Source: Paenibacillus catalpae (GTDB lineage: Bacteria; Bacillota; Bacilli; Paenibacillales; Paenibacillaceae). Taken from it: a stretch of DNA of 64,000 nucleotides. The position numbers and the translations under genes were made by a program. Within the stretch, counting starts at the first letter, position 1. Every line of letters begins with the position of its first letter. This document shows positions 47,076 through 57,901 of the stretch, piece after piece. The stretch is from contig NZ_FOMT01000005.1 of assembly GCF_900112695.1 (NCBI RefSeq), positions 441,957 to 505,956 of the forward strand, written 5' to 3'. Under the pieces are notes generated by a model, which saw only the letters and a list, made by a program, of their open reading frames with translations, did no database searches and was not told where the DNA came from.

Positions 47076-47846
47076 ATGTTTCTTGAATCGGCACCATCCG
47101 GCTATGACCAGTACCGGGTTGACGTTCCTCGCGGTCAAATGGCGACTGTCGAATATGAGTCCGGCACGGTTGGCGGCAAACGCAAATGTATGATTTACAC
47201 GCCACCAATGTATACAGAGGAACTAAAGTATAATGTCTTGTATCTCTTGCACGGGATTGGCGGGGATGAAGAAGAATGGTATAAACATGCCAATCCGCAG
47301 GTTATATTGGATAATCTCTATGCGGACGATAAACTCGCCCCTATGATCGTGGTTCTCCCAAACGGCCGTGCGATGAGGAATGACCGGGCAGAGGGAGATA
47401 TTTTCGCCCCCGATAAGATAAAAGCATTCGAGACGTTCGAATCTGATTTACTGCATGACTTGATTCCTTTTGTAGAGTCGCATTACGCGGTACTAACAGG
47501 TTCGGAGAACCGGGCTTTAGCTGGTTTATCCATGGGCGGAGGGCAGTCTTTAAATATCGGATTAAATAATCCCAATCATTTTGTATGGGTGGGGGCATTC
47601 TCTTCCGCGCCTAATACGAAGACGCCAGAGCTGCTTGTCCCGCAGCCAGAGAAGACGGCAGCAAGCCTGAAGCTGCTTTGGCTCTCTTGCGGCATGGAGG
47701 ATGAACTGAAGCATGTGAGCGACAGAACACATGCCTATCTGGCTGATAATCATGTTCCTCACTTGTGGTATGAAGAGGGCGGGGGACATGATTGGCCGGT
47801 ATGGAAAAATGATTTGTACCATTTCTCCCAATTGCTCTTTCGATAA
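47076..47846 (+). CDS. CE1-type esterase, alpha/beta hydrolase (feruloyl/acetyl xylan esterase-like)
   Basis: 256 residues, no signal peptide. Marks of the esterase D/CE1 group: [55 protein letters not shown], nucleophile S152 in AGLSMGGGQSLNIGL, an acid residue near D209 in SCGMEDEL, and H238 in GGGHDWPVWKNDLY. Such enzymes remove feruloyl or acetyl groups from xylan fragments. Being cytosolic, it would act on imported oligosaccharides. AAAGGGG precedes the ATG. A related enzyme lies at 53281-54324. Confidence 0.9.
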   Translation: MFLESAPSGYDQYRVDVPRGQMATVEYESGTVGGKRKCMIYTPPMYTEELKYNVLYLLHGIGGDEEEWYKHANPQVILDNLYADDKLAPMIVVLPNGRAMRNDRAEGDIFAPDKIKAFETFESDLLHDLIPFVESHYAVLTGSENRALAGLSMGGGQSLNIGLNNPNHFVWVGAFSSAPNTKTPELLVPQPEKTAASLKLLWLSCGMEDELKHVSDRTHAYLADNHVPHLWYEEGGGHDWPVWKNDLYHFSQLLFR

Positions 47847-47861
47847 ATCTCGCTTTAAATC

Positions 47862-47906
47862 AAAGAACCGAGACCGTCACTCTTGGAGTGATTGCCTCGG
47901 TTCTTT
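47862..47906. terminator. Bidirectional terminator
   Basis: AAAGAACCGAG (47862-47872) pairs with CTCGGTTCTTT (47896-47906) with an inner CACT/AGTG stem; lies between the convergent esterase and GH5 genes. Confidence 0.9.
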
Positions 47907-47917
47907 GTGCTGCCGGA

Positions 47918-49624
47918 TTAGTTAATCTTCACCAGCTGCCACTGCTGATTCAGGTTGCCCCGGTACAGGTTCTGTTGAATCAGAGCATTGTTGGAGGTTG
48001 AGGAATTGACAACTTCGATCGCTTTATTGCTATTCACGTTGATGATGCTCCAATAACCGTTGCTCAGCTTGATCAGCCGGAACTGCTGCGCGGAATTATT
48101 GTAATCCGACATGAGCTGAACGGCTTCCCCATTGTTTTTCGTGCCATTGCGTACATCCATGACTTTGCTGTCGGGCGAGCTGACGCTCTGCAGCTTGTAG
48201 TAATTGTTATAAGTGCCCTGATCCGAGATAACCCACTGCTGGGCGGTTGCGCCATTGTCCGTATATTGCTGGAGCTGCAAGGCGTTTGTGTTTGCGCCTC
48301 CAGGCACTTCTAACGCTTTGCCTGAAGCACGGTTTATTATTTTGTAAGTTGATCCGGACTGAATGCCATTCCAGATTCCGTTCCACGGATGCAGCTGCGC
48401 CCGCTCATAATACCATTCGAAAATAAACCGGGCCATGCCGTCCCTTGCCGCATTGCCGTCATACTTCAGACCGGCCGTCGGATCGGCGAAGGAGCTTCTT
48501 GTGCCAGATTCCAGCAGGAAGCCGTTCATATGAACGGCGATGCTGACATTGCCCGCCGCCGTAAAGATTGCTTTCGTATTCTTGCCGAAGCCTTCGTTGG
48601 AGCCATTAAACAGTTCCCAATAGGAGGAGTCTCCCGGCAATGTCTTGAACCAGGTTGTCTCGGTAATATTGATTGGATAGCTGTCGGCACATGGTTTTAT
48701 GGTATCATCCCAGATTTTCTGCAGAGTTGTGTAATCATCATGGGCGCCGTAACCCGGATACCAGTGAACGGCATAACCGTAATTGTTGAGCGGATCCGTC
48801 AGTGGGTAGGAAGCGCATAACTGATAGTATTGATCCCAACCAAGTCCTGCCGCCCAAATGACATTATCTGCTCCTTTATTGCGGATGGTTGATATGATGG
48901 AGTTCTGGAACGTTTTGAGGGAATTCCAGTAAGCAACGAAGTCGCTTTGAGCAGGGTTGCCTCCCCAGGAACCGTTTGCATAAGCCTGGACGGGCTCGTT
49001 GATCAACTCGAACATGACATTGTCCGCACTCTTGATGGCTGTTTGGGAGGATAGATAACCCCAGATTTGATTGAATTTATCCAGATTAGCCTGCGTTGTT
49101 GCCTGGTTATTAAGAAGAGTGAAATCAAGCCCAAGCGTCACATAAACACCTTTGGTCTTGGCGTAATTAATGAACGGAATGATAACGTTTTGGGTAACGG
49201 ACTGCAACCCCGCAAAATTATAGGTGCCGGCCGCGACGTCGCCCATGTCCTCACGATCGATGAATAGGCGGACCTGGTTCATATACCAGCCGTGGTTGTT
49301 GCCGTATTTGCTGGATGTGCTGGTGAAAGTATCAGTAACATCTTTCAGGTATGCGAGAACCGCGGCATGCCTGTTACCGCCGTACTGATCCAAATAGTAG
49401 CTGCTGTCCTGATACGTCCAGTAGGAACCGGAAGGCTGATGCCAGCCGCTTAGCAGTACGGGCTGTCCGCTGCTGTTCACAAGCTGATTGCCGCTTACGT
49501 GAAGCTTGGACATGGTCATTCCTGACCATGCTTTCGCCGGATTACCGTTCAGCAGGGATGGCGTTAATACAAGGGCCACCAGCGTGAACAGCTTCAGTAT
49601 CCAGCTTGACTTGCTCTTTCTCAT
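47918..49624 (-). CDS. Secreted GH5 glycanase with C-terminal ricin-type carbohydrate-binding module
   Basis: 568 residues from the ATG at 49624 (AAGGAG 11 bases upstream). Signal peptide LKLFTLVALVLTPSLLNGNPAKA, cleavage near residue 32. The catalytic domain of about 390 residues has acid/base E210 in VMFELINEPV and nucleophile E322 in NITETTW, with YAVHWYP between, as in GH5 cellulases and mannanases. From residue about 425, SGSTYKIINRASGKALEVPGGANTNALQLQQY...QQW repeats three times, the ricin B-like/CBM13 beta-trefoil. It degrades plant beta-glycans outside the cell. A cre-like site lies 30 bases upstream, so it is probably glucose-repressed. Confidence 0.92.
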   Translation of the reverse strand: MRKSKSSWILKLFTLVALVLTPSLLNGNPAKAWSGMTMSKLHVSGNQLVNSSGQPVLLSGWHQPSGSYWTYQDSSYYLDQYGGNRHAAVLAYLKDVTDTFTSTSSKYGNNHGWYMNQVRLFIDREDMGDVAAGTYNFAGLQSVTQNVIIPFINYAKTKGVYVTLGLDFTLLNNQATTQANLDKFNQIWGYLSSQTAIKSADNVMFELINEPVQAYANGSWGGNPAQSDFVAYWNSLKTFQNSIISTIRNKGADNVIWAAGLGWDQYYQLCASYPLTDPLNNYGYAVHWYPGYGAHDDYTTLQKIWDDTIKPCADSYPINITETTWFKTLPGDSSYWELFNGSNEGFGKNTKAIFTAAGNVSIAVHMNGFLLESGTRSSFADPTAGLKYDGNAARDGMARFIFEWYYERAQLHPWNGIWNGIQSGSTYKIINRASGKALEVPGGANTNALQLQQYTDNGATAQQWVISDQGTYNNYYKLQSVSSPDSKVMDVRNGTKNNGEAVQLMSDYNNSAQQFRLIKLSNGYWSIINVNSNKAIEVVNSSTSNNALIQQNLYRGNLNQQWQLVKIN

Positions 49625-49653
49625 TAAATAACCAACTCCTTTGAAAATGTAAT

Positions 49654-49668
49654 TGAATGCGCTTGCAA
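49654..49668 (-). promoter_or_regulatory. cre-like (CcpA) site upstream of the GH5 gene
   Basis: TGAATGCGCTTGCAA; its reverse complement contains TGCAAGCGCATTCA, which fits the cre consensus TGNAANCGNNNNCA at every fixed base. It lies 30 bases before the ATG. An identical site is at 59498-59512. Confidence 0.65.
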
Positions 49669-49777
49669 GAACGAGTGTACTACTTGGGAACCGGTGATGA
49701 ACACCTGTCAAATTATGGGGCATAACCCGCTTAATCATATAAGCATCAACAACGATGCTAGGTTGTTAAGGGGTGAA

Positions 49778-49812
49778 GAAAAGACGCCTCTAGTCATTCG
49801 ACCAGAGGCGTC
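49778..49812 (-). terminator. Terminator for the GH127 gene
   Basis: GACGCCTCT (49783-49791) pairs with AGAGGCGTC (49804-49812), and on the minus strand is followed by TTTTCTT. The stretch 49669-49823 has no gene. Confidence 0.82.
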
Positions 49813-49823
49813 ATTTCCTGTTT

Positions 49824-52097
49824 TTAATCTTCTGAGGAATGCTTAATAGTACGAAGTATGCCGTAAATACCGTTCATTTTCTCATTCGCGATGAATTTGA
49901 CCGTTACGGATTCTTTCCCTTCGGTTAAGGCTGAAGACAGCTCGTACTGCTGTTCATAGAATTTTCGTTTCCATTCATTCGGGAAGATCTCGGTCGCAAG
50001 CAGCATCCCGTCAACATAAATGTCGATACTTCTGTTCGTATGCATCCGGTTAAAGGTGACCGCTAACGCGGCTCCCGGCTGTACCTTCATCCGATAGCTG
50101 AACCATCCTCCGGCTTCAACCCTTCTTCCGTTTAACCCTTCCCAAGTTCCGCCATGCGTTCCCTCGCCTTGTACCTGATGCTCAAGTTCGTACTGATCAT
50201 TGCCGACTTGTACGGAATCGATAGTTGCTTCTCTTAGTCTGCGTTCCCGCTCGGCAGCTTCCATATGCTTCCGAAGCTCCTCCGATCCTTCTTCAAGGAA
50301 GCTCCAATAGATGCCGTATCTTTCGCGATGCTGCAGGTAGTGGGGGGTAAATATCAGTCGATCATCTTCATCCGTATTTTTGAAGACAAACGCCAGCTCT
50401 TCTCCAAGACGGACGATATGCTCATCGAACCGGCTGAACCATTCCTCCGCGCTCATGCCTTGGGGAACGATGTAATCCTTCACGGCCATTCGTTTTGTCG
50501 CAACGTTGACGATAACGCCGGTTCGTGATTCCACCATATCTTCTGTGCCAAGCGCTGCGCTCAGAACAACCGGCCCATATTGCAGCCCGATGACATGCGG
50601 GGCATCAGGCATTCGTGAGTACGTTACCTTCATAGGTAAGCGAACCTCAATAGTATCGCCGTCTGTCCAGATCCGGTCAAGGACAACATACTGCTGCTCC
50701 ACGGGAGCGATAACCGCTTCTCCATTAAGCACGACCGCGACTTCCCCGGCAGTCCAGCTAGGAATACGGATATGGAGGGACAGCCGTTTCGCTTCGTCTG
50801 TACCGACGGTAAACCTGACAAGATCGCTTTGAGGAAGCGATGTCGTTTGTGTAATTACAGCCTGTTGCTCCGTCCATTCCAGTCTGGAGCTGACGAACTG
50901 ATTGACGTACAGCTTATGGTCCGAATGGAAGTAGATGCTGTCATTCAGCTTGGTGAAGCTCTCCATTCCCGTACCGGTACAGCACCAGAAATGCTCGAAT
51001 GGCGAACTGTAAATTTTGAAATATCCCGTAGCCATCGGCTGGAAATACATCGTCATGCCGGTTTCCGGATTTTGCGAGGACAAGATGGCGTTCATGTACG
51101 TTCTCTCGTAAAAATCCGCATACTTGCTGTCTTGCGTAAGCTTGAACAGTTCCTTCGTCAGCTTCAGCATGTTATAGCTGTTGCAGGTCTCGCAAGTCAC
51201 GTCAGAGCGCTTGGCGTCGAGTACATCCGGATCGCCGAAGTGCTCGCATTCGCTGTTGCCGCCCGTGATATAGCTGTGATGATAAACAACCGTATCCCAG
51301 AAATTAACAGACGCATCCAGGTAGCCGCGTTCGCTTTCGCCAAGCGTCAAATACCGTTTCAGAGCGCCAATAAACTTCGGAATCATCGTATTGGCATGCT
51401 TGCCCTTAAGCACGTCACGTCCTTCGCGCAGCGCTTCAAACAGGCCGATCTCATCGAACTTATGAGCGGCTTCCAGATGACGATTGTTTCCTGTGAGCTT
51501 GTACAGATCATAGAGGCAATCGTTCATGCCGCCGTATTCAACAGCAAGCACAGTCGCCTGAAGCTCCTCCGACCAGAAGCAGGCACGGCCGGCAACCCAA
51601 TCGCCAAGCCGGCTTACGACGTCATAGGCAGCTTGCAGATTGGTTGCCTGATAGATGGCAATAAGGCCGGCAATTATTTTGTGCATCGTGTACCAGGGTA
51701 CCCAAGCTGGCTTTCGATTTTCCACATTGTCAAACAACGTCTCGGGGAACGCGGATAAATAGCCGCTGTCCTGCTGGGCTTCGGCGAGCTCGGCAACGAG
51801 GTATTCCAGTCGCGCAAGCAGCTCCGGATCCTTGGTTTGCGCATAGGCCTGGGATACGGCCGTTAAATAATGGCCTAACGTATGGCCGCGGATCTCGGTA
51901 TTCTCCCAGCCGGGATATTTGTCTGCTTTCGGCTGCAGACCGCTTGTCTCGCGGAAGCCGGCAAGCAGACGGTCGACGTTGTAGCTGATCAAATAGTTCA
52001 ATTCTTTCTGAAAGGCATTCGTGTGGTATTCACCCAATAATTGCACCCGGTCCAATCCGAAATGCTGCAAAGCGGTGGTTTCTGTCAAGGCTTTCAT
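49824..52097 (-). CDS. GH127 beta-L-arabinofuranosidase
   Basis: 757 residues from the ATG at 52097, since GAGAGG abuts two earlier ATG codons. No signal peptide, so cytosolic. The (alpha/alpha)6 barrel shows the family marks: PGWENTEIRGHTLGHYLTAVS, WVPWYTMHKIIAGL, VEYGGMNDCLYDLYKLTG, TGGNSECEHFG, TCETCNSYNMLKLTKELF and HFWCCTGTGMES. By analogy to the Bifidobacterium HypBA1 enzyme, E303, C305, C372 and C373 would hold zinc, one of the last cysteines being the nucleophile. The C-terminal third is beta-sandwich modules. It releases L-arabinose from arabinan or arabinoxylan fragments. Divergent from the AraC gene. Confidence 0.92.
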   Translation of the reverse strand: MKALTETTALQHFGLDRVQLLGEYHTNAFQKELNYLISYNVDRLLAGFRETSGLQPKADKYPGWENTEIRGHTLGHYLTAVSQAYAQTKDPELLARLEYLVAELAEAQQDSGYLSAFPETLFDNVENRKPAWVPWYTMHKIIAGLIAIYQATNLQAAYDVVSRLGDWVAGRACFWSEELQATVLAVEYGGMNDCLYDLYKLTGNNRHLEAAHKFDEIGLFEALREGRDVLKGKHANTMIPKFIGALKRYLTLGESERGYLDASVNFWDTVVYHHSYITGGNSECEHFGDPDVLDAKRSDVTCETCNSYNMLKLTKELFKLTQDSKYADFYERTYMNAILSSQNPETGMTMYFQPMATGYFKIYSSPFEHFWCCTGTGMESFTKLNDSIYFHSDHKLYVNQFVSSRLEWTEQQAVITQTTSLPQSDLVRFTVGTDEAKRLSLHIRIPSWTAGEVAVVLNGEAVIAPVEQQYVVLDRIWTDGDTIEVRLPMKVTYSRMPDAPHVIGLQYGPVVLSAALGTEDMVESRTGVIVNVATKRMAVKDYIVPQGMSAEEWFSRFDEHIVRLGEELAFVFKNTDEDDRLIFTPHYLQHRERYGIYWSFLEEGSEELRKHMEAAERERRLREATIDSVQVGNDQYELEHQVQGEGTHGGTWEGLNGRRVEAGGWFSYRMKVQPGAALAVTFNRMHTNRSIDIYVDGMLLATEIFPNEWKRKFYEQQYELSSALTEGKESVTVKFIANEKMNGIYGILRTIKHSSED

Positions 52098-52268
52098 GAC
52101 CATCATCCTCTCGCAAATATGATAAAAGCTTATTACCTGCGAATAGGTCTGGTAAATGGCGTAAGGTTTGATTATGTGTCAAAAAGGAAGTTTTTCTATT
52201 TAAATGTTCCCGATGCGGCTATATTATTCTAGAATGAAGTGTAAAAAAGGCAGAAAGGGTGAGAGCCT

Positions 52269-53114
52269 GTGACCAGCTACAGCTTCCGTGTCGAAAGGCC
52301 GGTATCTCTTGTGATGACCGGCAAGTTTATTGCTCCCTCCCCGGAATGGAAGCATATGCACCGCGTCTTGCTGGAATTCGAATTGTTTATACAAACCCGT
52401 GGTTCCTTATACATTGCAAAGGATAGTGAACGTTACGTCCTGAACGAGGGGGACTATCTGCTGATGCCGCCCGGAGCAGTGCAATACGGCTACAGAGAAT
52501 CGGACTGCAGCTTTTATTGGCTGCACTTTGCGGTTCCGGACGGCTACCATCTGGAAGAAAGTGATTCCGGCTATGAGCCGGGAAGAGTAAGCATCCCGGA
52601 GAAGGGAACGCTTCGCAGTCCGGATAAACTGATCGTCCTTCTCAAGCAGCTGCAGGATTCCGTCCGGAGCTACAGGGAGCAAACGTTGAACAGCTATTTG
52701 ACTACCGGTATCTTATGCGAATTGTACAATCAGCAGTTTTTCATCCAGAACCAGTCAGGCAAGAAGCTCAAGCAGCAGCAGCTGTATAACGATATTGTGG
52801 ACTATATTAAGTGGAACCGGCAGGAAAACTTAAAAGTCAGTCAATTAGCCGAGCATTTTGGCTACAATGCCAAGCATTTATCCTTTTTGTTCTCGGAGAT
52901 TGCGGGGATATCGCTTAAGCAATTTATGCTGCAGGAGAAGATGGATGCCGCGAAATCGCTGCTCGCCGATACGAATCAGAGCATCAAGGAAATCTCGCAG
53001 CAGCTCGGATACCCGGACAGCCACCAGTTTATGCACAGCTTCAAGAAGATTACCGGACTTACGCCGACGGATTACCGCAATGCTTATGCCAACCGGCTGC
53101 TATTTTACAGGTGA
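52269..53114 (+). CDS. AraC family regulator with cupin sensor domain
   Basis: 281 residues from a GTG at 52269 (AAGGGTG upstream). The N-terminal half is a cupin (ELFIQTRGSLYIAKDSERYVLNEGDYLLMPPGAVQYGYRESDCSFYWLHF), the sugar-sensing part of AraC. The C-terminal half has two helix-turn-helix units (LKVSQLAEHFGYNAKHLSFLFSEIAGISLKQFMLQEKMDAAKSLL and IKEISQQLGYPDSHQFMHSFKKITGLTPTDYR). It is divergent from the GH127 gene with 171 bases between and precedes the second esterase, so it very likely activates these arabinoxylan genes when arabinose or an oligosaccharide binds. Confidence 0.93.
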   Translation: MTSYSFRVERPVSLVMTGKFIAPSPEWKHMHRVLLEFELFIQTRGSLYIAKDSERYVLNEGDYLLMPPGAVQYGYRESDCSFYWLHFAVPDGYHLEESDSGYEPGRVSIPEKGTLRSPDKLIVLLKQLQDSVRSYREQTLNSYLTTGILCELYNQQFFIQNQSGKKLKQQQLYNDIVDYIKWNRQENLKVSQLAEHFGYNAKHLSFLFSEIAGISLKQFMLQEKMDAAKSLLADTNQSIKEISQQLGYPDSHQFMHSFKKITGLTPTDYRNAYANRLLFYR

Positions 53115-53277
53115 ATAGGAATGGATAAAGATGCGAGAGTACCGGAAGCGCATATAAGATACCTATTCTTGCCGGTGCATGATAATTTGCAGCTAAAAAA
53201 GCAATAGATTGACAGGTTGAATAGGAGGGGGGCCGGAGTTACAATTTCTGTAATTAGACCTAAGCTCAGGAGGATGA

Positions 53278-54324
<1,047 letters not shown>

Positions 54325-54358
54325 TCATTGCGAGCATAGCCTTATACGTGGACTAATC

Positions 54359-54386
54359 AAAAACGCCGGTTGCCGGCGTTTTTTTA
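54359..54386 (+). terminator. Terminator after the second esterase
   Basis: AACGCCGG (54362-54369), loop TTG, CCGGCGTT (54373-54380), then T-run. Confidence 0.9.
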
Positions 54387-54399
54387 TATTCATAAAAAG

Positions 54400-54439
54400 A
54401 AGTAAACAACGGGTAACGAAATAAAGAAATGCGTATTGT
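54400..54439 (+). repeat. 40-bp upstream repeat, copy A
   Basis: AAACAACGGGTAACGA with flanks; 37 of 40 bases match 63361-63400. It follows a terminator by 13 bases and lies 100 bases before the regulator ATG. Probably an operator or promoter part shared with the second lipoprotein gene. A near-match to the cre consensus (CGTAAGCGGTTGCA) follows at 54480-54493. Confidence 0.85.
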
Positions 54440-54539
54440 TTAACCCCGCCGCTGGTCAGATAATTAAACGTATGCTTTTCGTAAGCGGTTGCACAGTTAT
54501 CGCGTAAGCTGACTTCTAGACAAAGCGCAGGTGTTAATC

Positions 54540-56099
54540 ATGTATAAAGCGATTGTAGTGGATGACGAACCTTATATGCTGGAGGCCTGGGAAACGCTGA
54601 TCGACTGGCAGGCGTTCGGCTATCAATTATGCGGTACGGCAAGGGATGGTGAAGAGGCGCTTGCTTTGATTAAAGAGAACAACCCGGATCTGGTCATGAC
54701 CGACATTCAGATGCCCGTGCTGGACGGTCTTGGTCTCGTGCGCGTGATGAAAGAAGAACTGGGGCTGGAGACCAAAACGGTTATTGTAAGCGGTTATTCG
54801 GAATTTGCTTACGCGCAGCAGGCGCTGCATTATCAAGTGAATCATTATGTGCTTAAGCCTATTATGATGAAGGAAATTCACGGTATCTTGACTGAACTGA
54901 AGGATGAACTGGAGAAGGACCGTTCCGCCAAGGAAGCGGCCACCAAAGTGAAGGCTGCCGCAGACGCCGCCGCTATTTTAAGGCTGGCCAAATGCGGAGG
55001 AGCTGTGGCTGCGGAAGCAGCTAAAAAGCTGCTGGACATCCCGGCGGATTCACGTGTTGTCCTTCTGCTGGCAGAAGCAGTCAGTCGTGACAACGTGAAC
55101 GGGAATAGCCGTTCCGATGGTGGTACGCCATTTATTTCCGCTCAGTTGAGGGCATACGTGGACGAAGCGATTGATGACGGCAGTGTTCAGATATGGGAAT
55201 TCGAGGAAGGTCCGGGGCGTGCGGGCCTGCTTCTTGTGGATAATCGCCAGGAAGAAGACGAATGGGAAAACAGGCTGGTCCGTGCCGCAGCTGTGCAGCC
55301 AGAATTGCTGGAACATATAGCCGTTTATTGCAGCGGAGACGTACATGGCTTGTCGGAATTACATCATGTATACCGACAAATGCTTGAGGTACGCCAGGGA
55401 ACGCAATTATGTCTGAAGGCAGGCCTGCATCTGTGCCGGAGACAAGTACAGGAGGTTTGCCGGATCGAGGATATGACTTGCATGGTTCATGAGCTGCTGC
55501 ATCAAATCGAATCGGGCGATCAAGACGGTATCCATGCAGCTGTGCATGACTTGTTCGAGGTCATACCTCTGAAGTATGGCTGGATGCAGTGGACACTCGA
55601 ATATTTATGCGGTGAGCTGCTTAGAAGATATGAAGATCAGCAAAACGGCTCAGGCTGGCTTCTGGAGTGGTGCAAGACAGCCGCGGAACCGGAAAACTGG
55701 ACAGCAGACCGGCTCCGGTCACGGTGCATGGAGATATCGGAGCGGCTGGTGCGCCGTAAAGAGCCTTTACGCGCCATTGAAGGGATTATTGCCGATTCCA
55801 TTGTTTATTTGAAGAGCCATTATCAGGAGAAAGTAAAAATATTGGATATTGCCCGGCAGTTTCATTTGAATCCCGTTTATTTCGGACAGCAATTCAAGCG
55901 GGTCACGGGTTCCAGCTTTCATGACTTTATCCACCACCTTCGGATTGAGGAAGCTCAGAAGCTGATTAAAAGAACGGATATGAGGCTTTCCGACATTGCT
56001 GCAGCACTGGGCTACCACAGCAATGAATATTTTACGGTCAAATTTAAAGCGCTTACAGGAAAGCTGCCCTCCGCTTACAAAAACGCTTGTCAGAGGTGA
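54540..56099 (+). CDS. Response regulator with AraC-type output domain (YesN family)
   Basis: 519 residues from the ATG at 54540 (CAGGTG upstream; a TTG at 54531 is an alternative). The receiver domain has D55 as phosphorylation site in DLVMTDIQMPVLDGL, with conserved VVDDEP near the start and HYVLKPI near residue 108. The C-terminal AraC-type domain is VKILDIARQFHLNPVYFGQQFKRVTGSSFHDFIHHLRIEEAQKLI...MRLSDIAAALGYHSNEYFTVKFKALTGKLPSAYK. The long middle (residues 125-410) is of the YesN kind. First of a regulator-sensor-regulator unit; its stop is six bases before the kinase start. Confidence 0.92.
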   Translation: MYKAIVVDDEPYMLEAWETLIDWQAFGYQLCGTARDGEEALALIKENNPDLVMTDIQMPVLDGLGLVRVMKEELGLETKTVIVSGYSEFAYAQQALHYQVNHYVLKPIMMKEIHGILTELKDELEKDRSAKEAATKVKAAADAAAILRLAKCGGAVAAEAAKKLLDIPADSRVVLLLAEAVSRDNVNGNSRSDGGTPFISAQLRAYVDEAIDDGSVQIWEFEEGPGRAGLLLVDNRQEEDEWENRLVRAAAVQPELLEHIAVYCSGDVHGLSELHHVYRQMLEVRQGTQLCLKAGLHLCRRQVQEVCRIEDMTCMVHELLHQIESGDQDGIHAAVHDLFEVIPLKYGWMQWTLEYLCGELLRRYEDQQNGSGWLLEWCKTAAEPENWTADRLRSRCMEISERLVRRKEPLRAIEGIIADSIVYLKSHYQEKVKILDIARQFHLNPVYFGQQFKRVTGSSFHDFIHHLRIEEAQKLIKRTDMRLSDIAAALGYHSNEYFTVKFKALTGKLPSAYKNACQR

Positions 56100-56104
56100 C
56101 GGAT

Positions 56105-57901
56105 ATGGTAGGGAAAAGGCTCAGACTAACCGGAATGAACGATGTCCCGCTTAGATATAAGTTACTGCTCATTTATTTACTGTGTGTGCTCCTTCCCATC
56201 GTTACAATCAACCTTTTCTTCTACCAGCGAAATTCGGAAGATATCCGAATCAGAGAGCAGGATAATTTGCGCAAGTCGATTGAACGGGCATCCGGCGAGC
56301 TGTTGGGAATGATTGACGAAAGTGTTGCGCTCAGCCGGTCTATCGGGGGCGATGACTTGATTTACGAGATGATTGACCGGACTTATGCTTCACCGGTTGA
56401 ATATTACGAAGAATACAACGGGTTCCTGCGGGACAGGCTGACCCGTTATATGTCCGAAAATATTGTAGAGGTGCGGATCTATACGGACAACCCTACTATG
56501 CAGACCGGCGCAAACTATTACGTGATGGACAATTCCGCGGATGAGGAGTCATGGATTAAGCAGTTTGATCAATCTAATGGCAATATCATCGTGGCTGCGT
56601 ACGAGGAGAATTCAGGATTTAACTCGGGCAGGCGGATAAGTGTGATCAGTAAGATGAACACCTTTACTTCGTTTTCTAAATATTCAAAGTATTTGCGGAT
56701 TGATTTAAATATAGACAAAATCAACAGCATTCTTGACCGTGAACTGGATAGTCTGCAGCTTTGCCTTGTGGACGGACGAAACCAGGTGGTTGCCACAAGC
56801 TCCGGACTTCGTGTGCCTGAGCTGTCAAGCTTCGAAGCGCAGTCGGACCGTGCAGAGGGGGCGGGCAAGGACTCTGTCATCGAGCATGCCATCGGGGATA
56901 TCCGTTACGCAAAGGACTGGCGGTTGATTGGCATAGCGGATACACGGCGCGTTGACAGTCTGCTGCATGATGCCCATCGATCTATTTTATGGCTGGCGGT
57001 TATCAGTACAGTCATTCCGTCTTTGCTCATTTTTATCATTTTCCGTTCTTACCATTACCGGGTGAAGAAGCTCTCAAGACATATGGAAAAGGCGAGGAAC
57101 GAGAAGTTCGAGCTGATCAATATTCAGGAAGGCCGTGACGAGATAGGCGGCTTAATTCATACGTTTAATGTCATGACCGGGAAAATAACGACGCTCATTA
57201 ATGATGTGTATAAGCTGGAAATCCGCCAGAAGAGCATGGAGCTGGAGCAGGTTCGGACAGAGCTGTCCATGCTGCAAAGCCAGATGAATCCTCATTTTCT
57301 TTTTAATACATTAAACGCGCTTCTCATTGTCTGCATGAAAAAAGGCTATTCAGAGGTAACCGAAATTATAAGCAATTTGTCCTTGTTAATGCGGCAGCTT
57401 CTAAGAAGCGCTGACGGTCTTGTCACGTTGGAAGAAGAGCTTGAATTTACGACCATGTATCTTCAGATCGAGAAGTTCCGTTTCGGGGATCAATTTGATT
57501 ACCAGTTTGAAGTAGATCCCGTATCGCTCCAGATGAAGGTTCCAAGAATGAGCATTCAGCCGCTTGTCGAGAACGCCTGCAAGCATGGACTGCAATTCCG
57601 AAAAGGAAGCCGGATGATCCGGGTAACCGTTAAGCTTAGCGACCGGGCGCTTGAAATCAATGTCATGGATAATGGGGTCGGTATGGAGGATAGCAAGCTG
57701 AAGCAGCTGATGGAGAAGGTAAGAACCGATCAGGATATGGAAGGCCATGTCGGAATCCGCAATGTGTACCGCAGACTGGAGTTGTTCTATAACGAGCATG
57801 CCCGTTTTCTGATCAGCAGCGATCCTGAACTTGGCACAGAGGCGGGATTTCATATTCCTCTTGCGCGACTGGAGCCGGTGAGTCTAAAGAAGGAGGCATA
57901 A
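56105..57901 (+). CDS. Sensor histidine kinase (YesM family)
   Basis: 598 residues from the ATG at 56105, with AGAGGTG six bases upstream overlapping the stop of the preceding gene. Membrane helix 1 is residues 19-40, the extracellular Cache-like sensor is 41-293, membrane helix 2 is 294-314, then HAMP. The His-kinase domain has H397 in LQSQMNPHFLFNTLNALL and the ATP site with QPLVENACKHGLQ, MDNGVGME and GHVGIRNVYRRLELFY. The family senses carbohydrates, often with help of a binding protein, and signals to YesN regulators. Here one kinase sits between two such regulators. Confidence 0.94.
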   Translation: MVGKRLRLTGMNDVPLRYKLLLIYLLCVLLPIVTINLFFYQRNSEDIRIREQDNLRKSIERASGELLGMIDESVALSRSIGGDDLIYEMIDRTYASPVEYYEEYNGFLRDRLTRYMSENIVEVRIYTDNPTMQTGANYYVMDNSADEESWIKQFDQSNGNIIVAAYEENSGFNSGRRISVISKMNTFTSFSKYSKYLRIDLNIDKINSILDRELDSLQLCLVDGRNQVVATSSGLRVPELSSFEAQSDRAEGAGKDSVIEHAIGDIRYAKDWRLIGIADTRRVDSLLHDAHRSILWLAVISTVIPSLLIFIIFRSYHYRVKKLSRHMEKARNEKFELINIQEGRDEIGGLIHTFNVMTGKITTLINDVYKLEIRQKSMELEQVRTELSMLQSQMNPHFLFNTLNALLIVCMKKGYSEVTEIISNLSLLMRQLLRSADGLVTLEEELEFTTMYLQIEKFRFGDQFDYQFEVDPVSLQMKVPRMSIQPLVENACKHGLQFRKGSRMIRVTVKLSDRALEINVMDNGVGMEDSKLKQLMEKVRTDQDMEGHVGIRNVYRRLELFYNEHARFLISSDPELGTEAGFHIPLARLEPVSLKKEA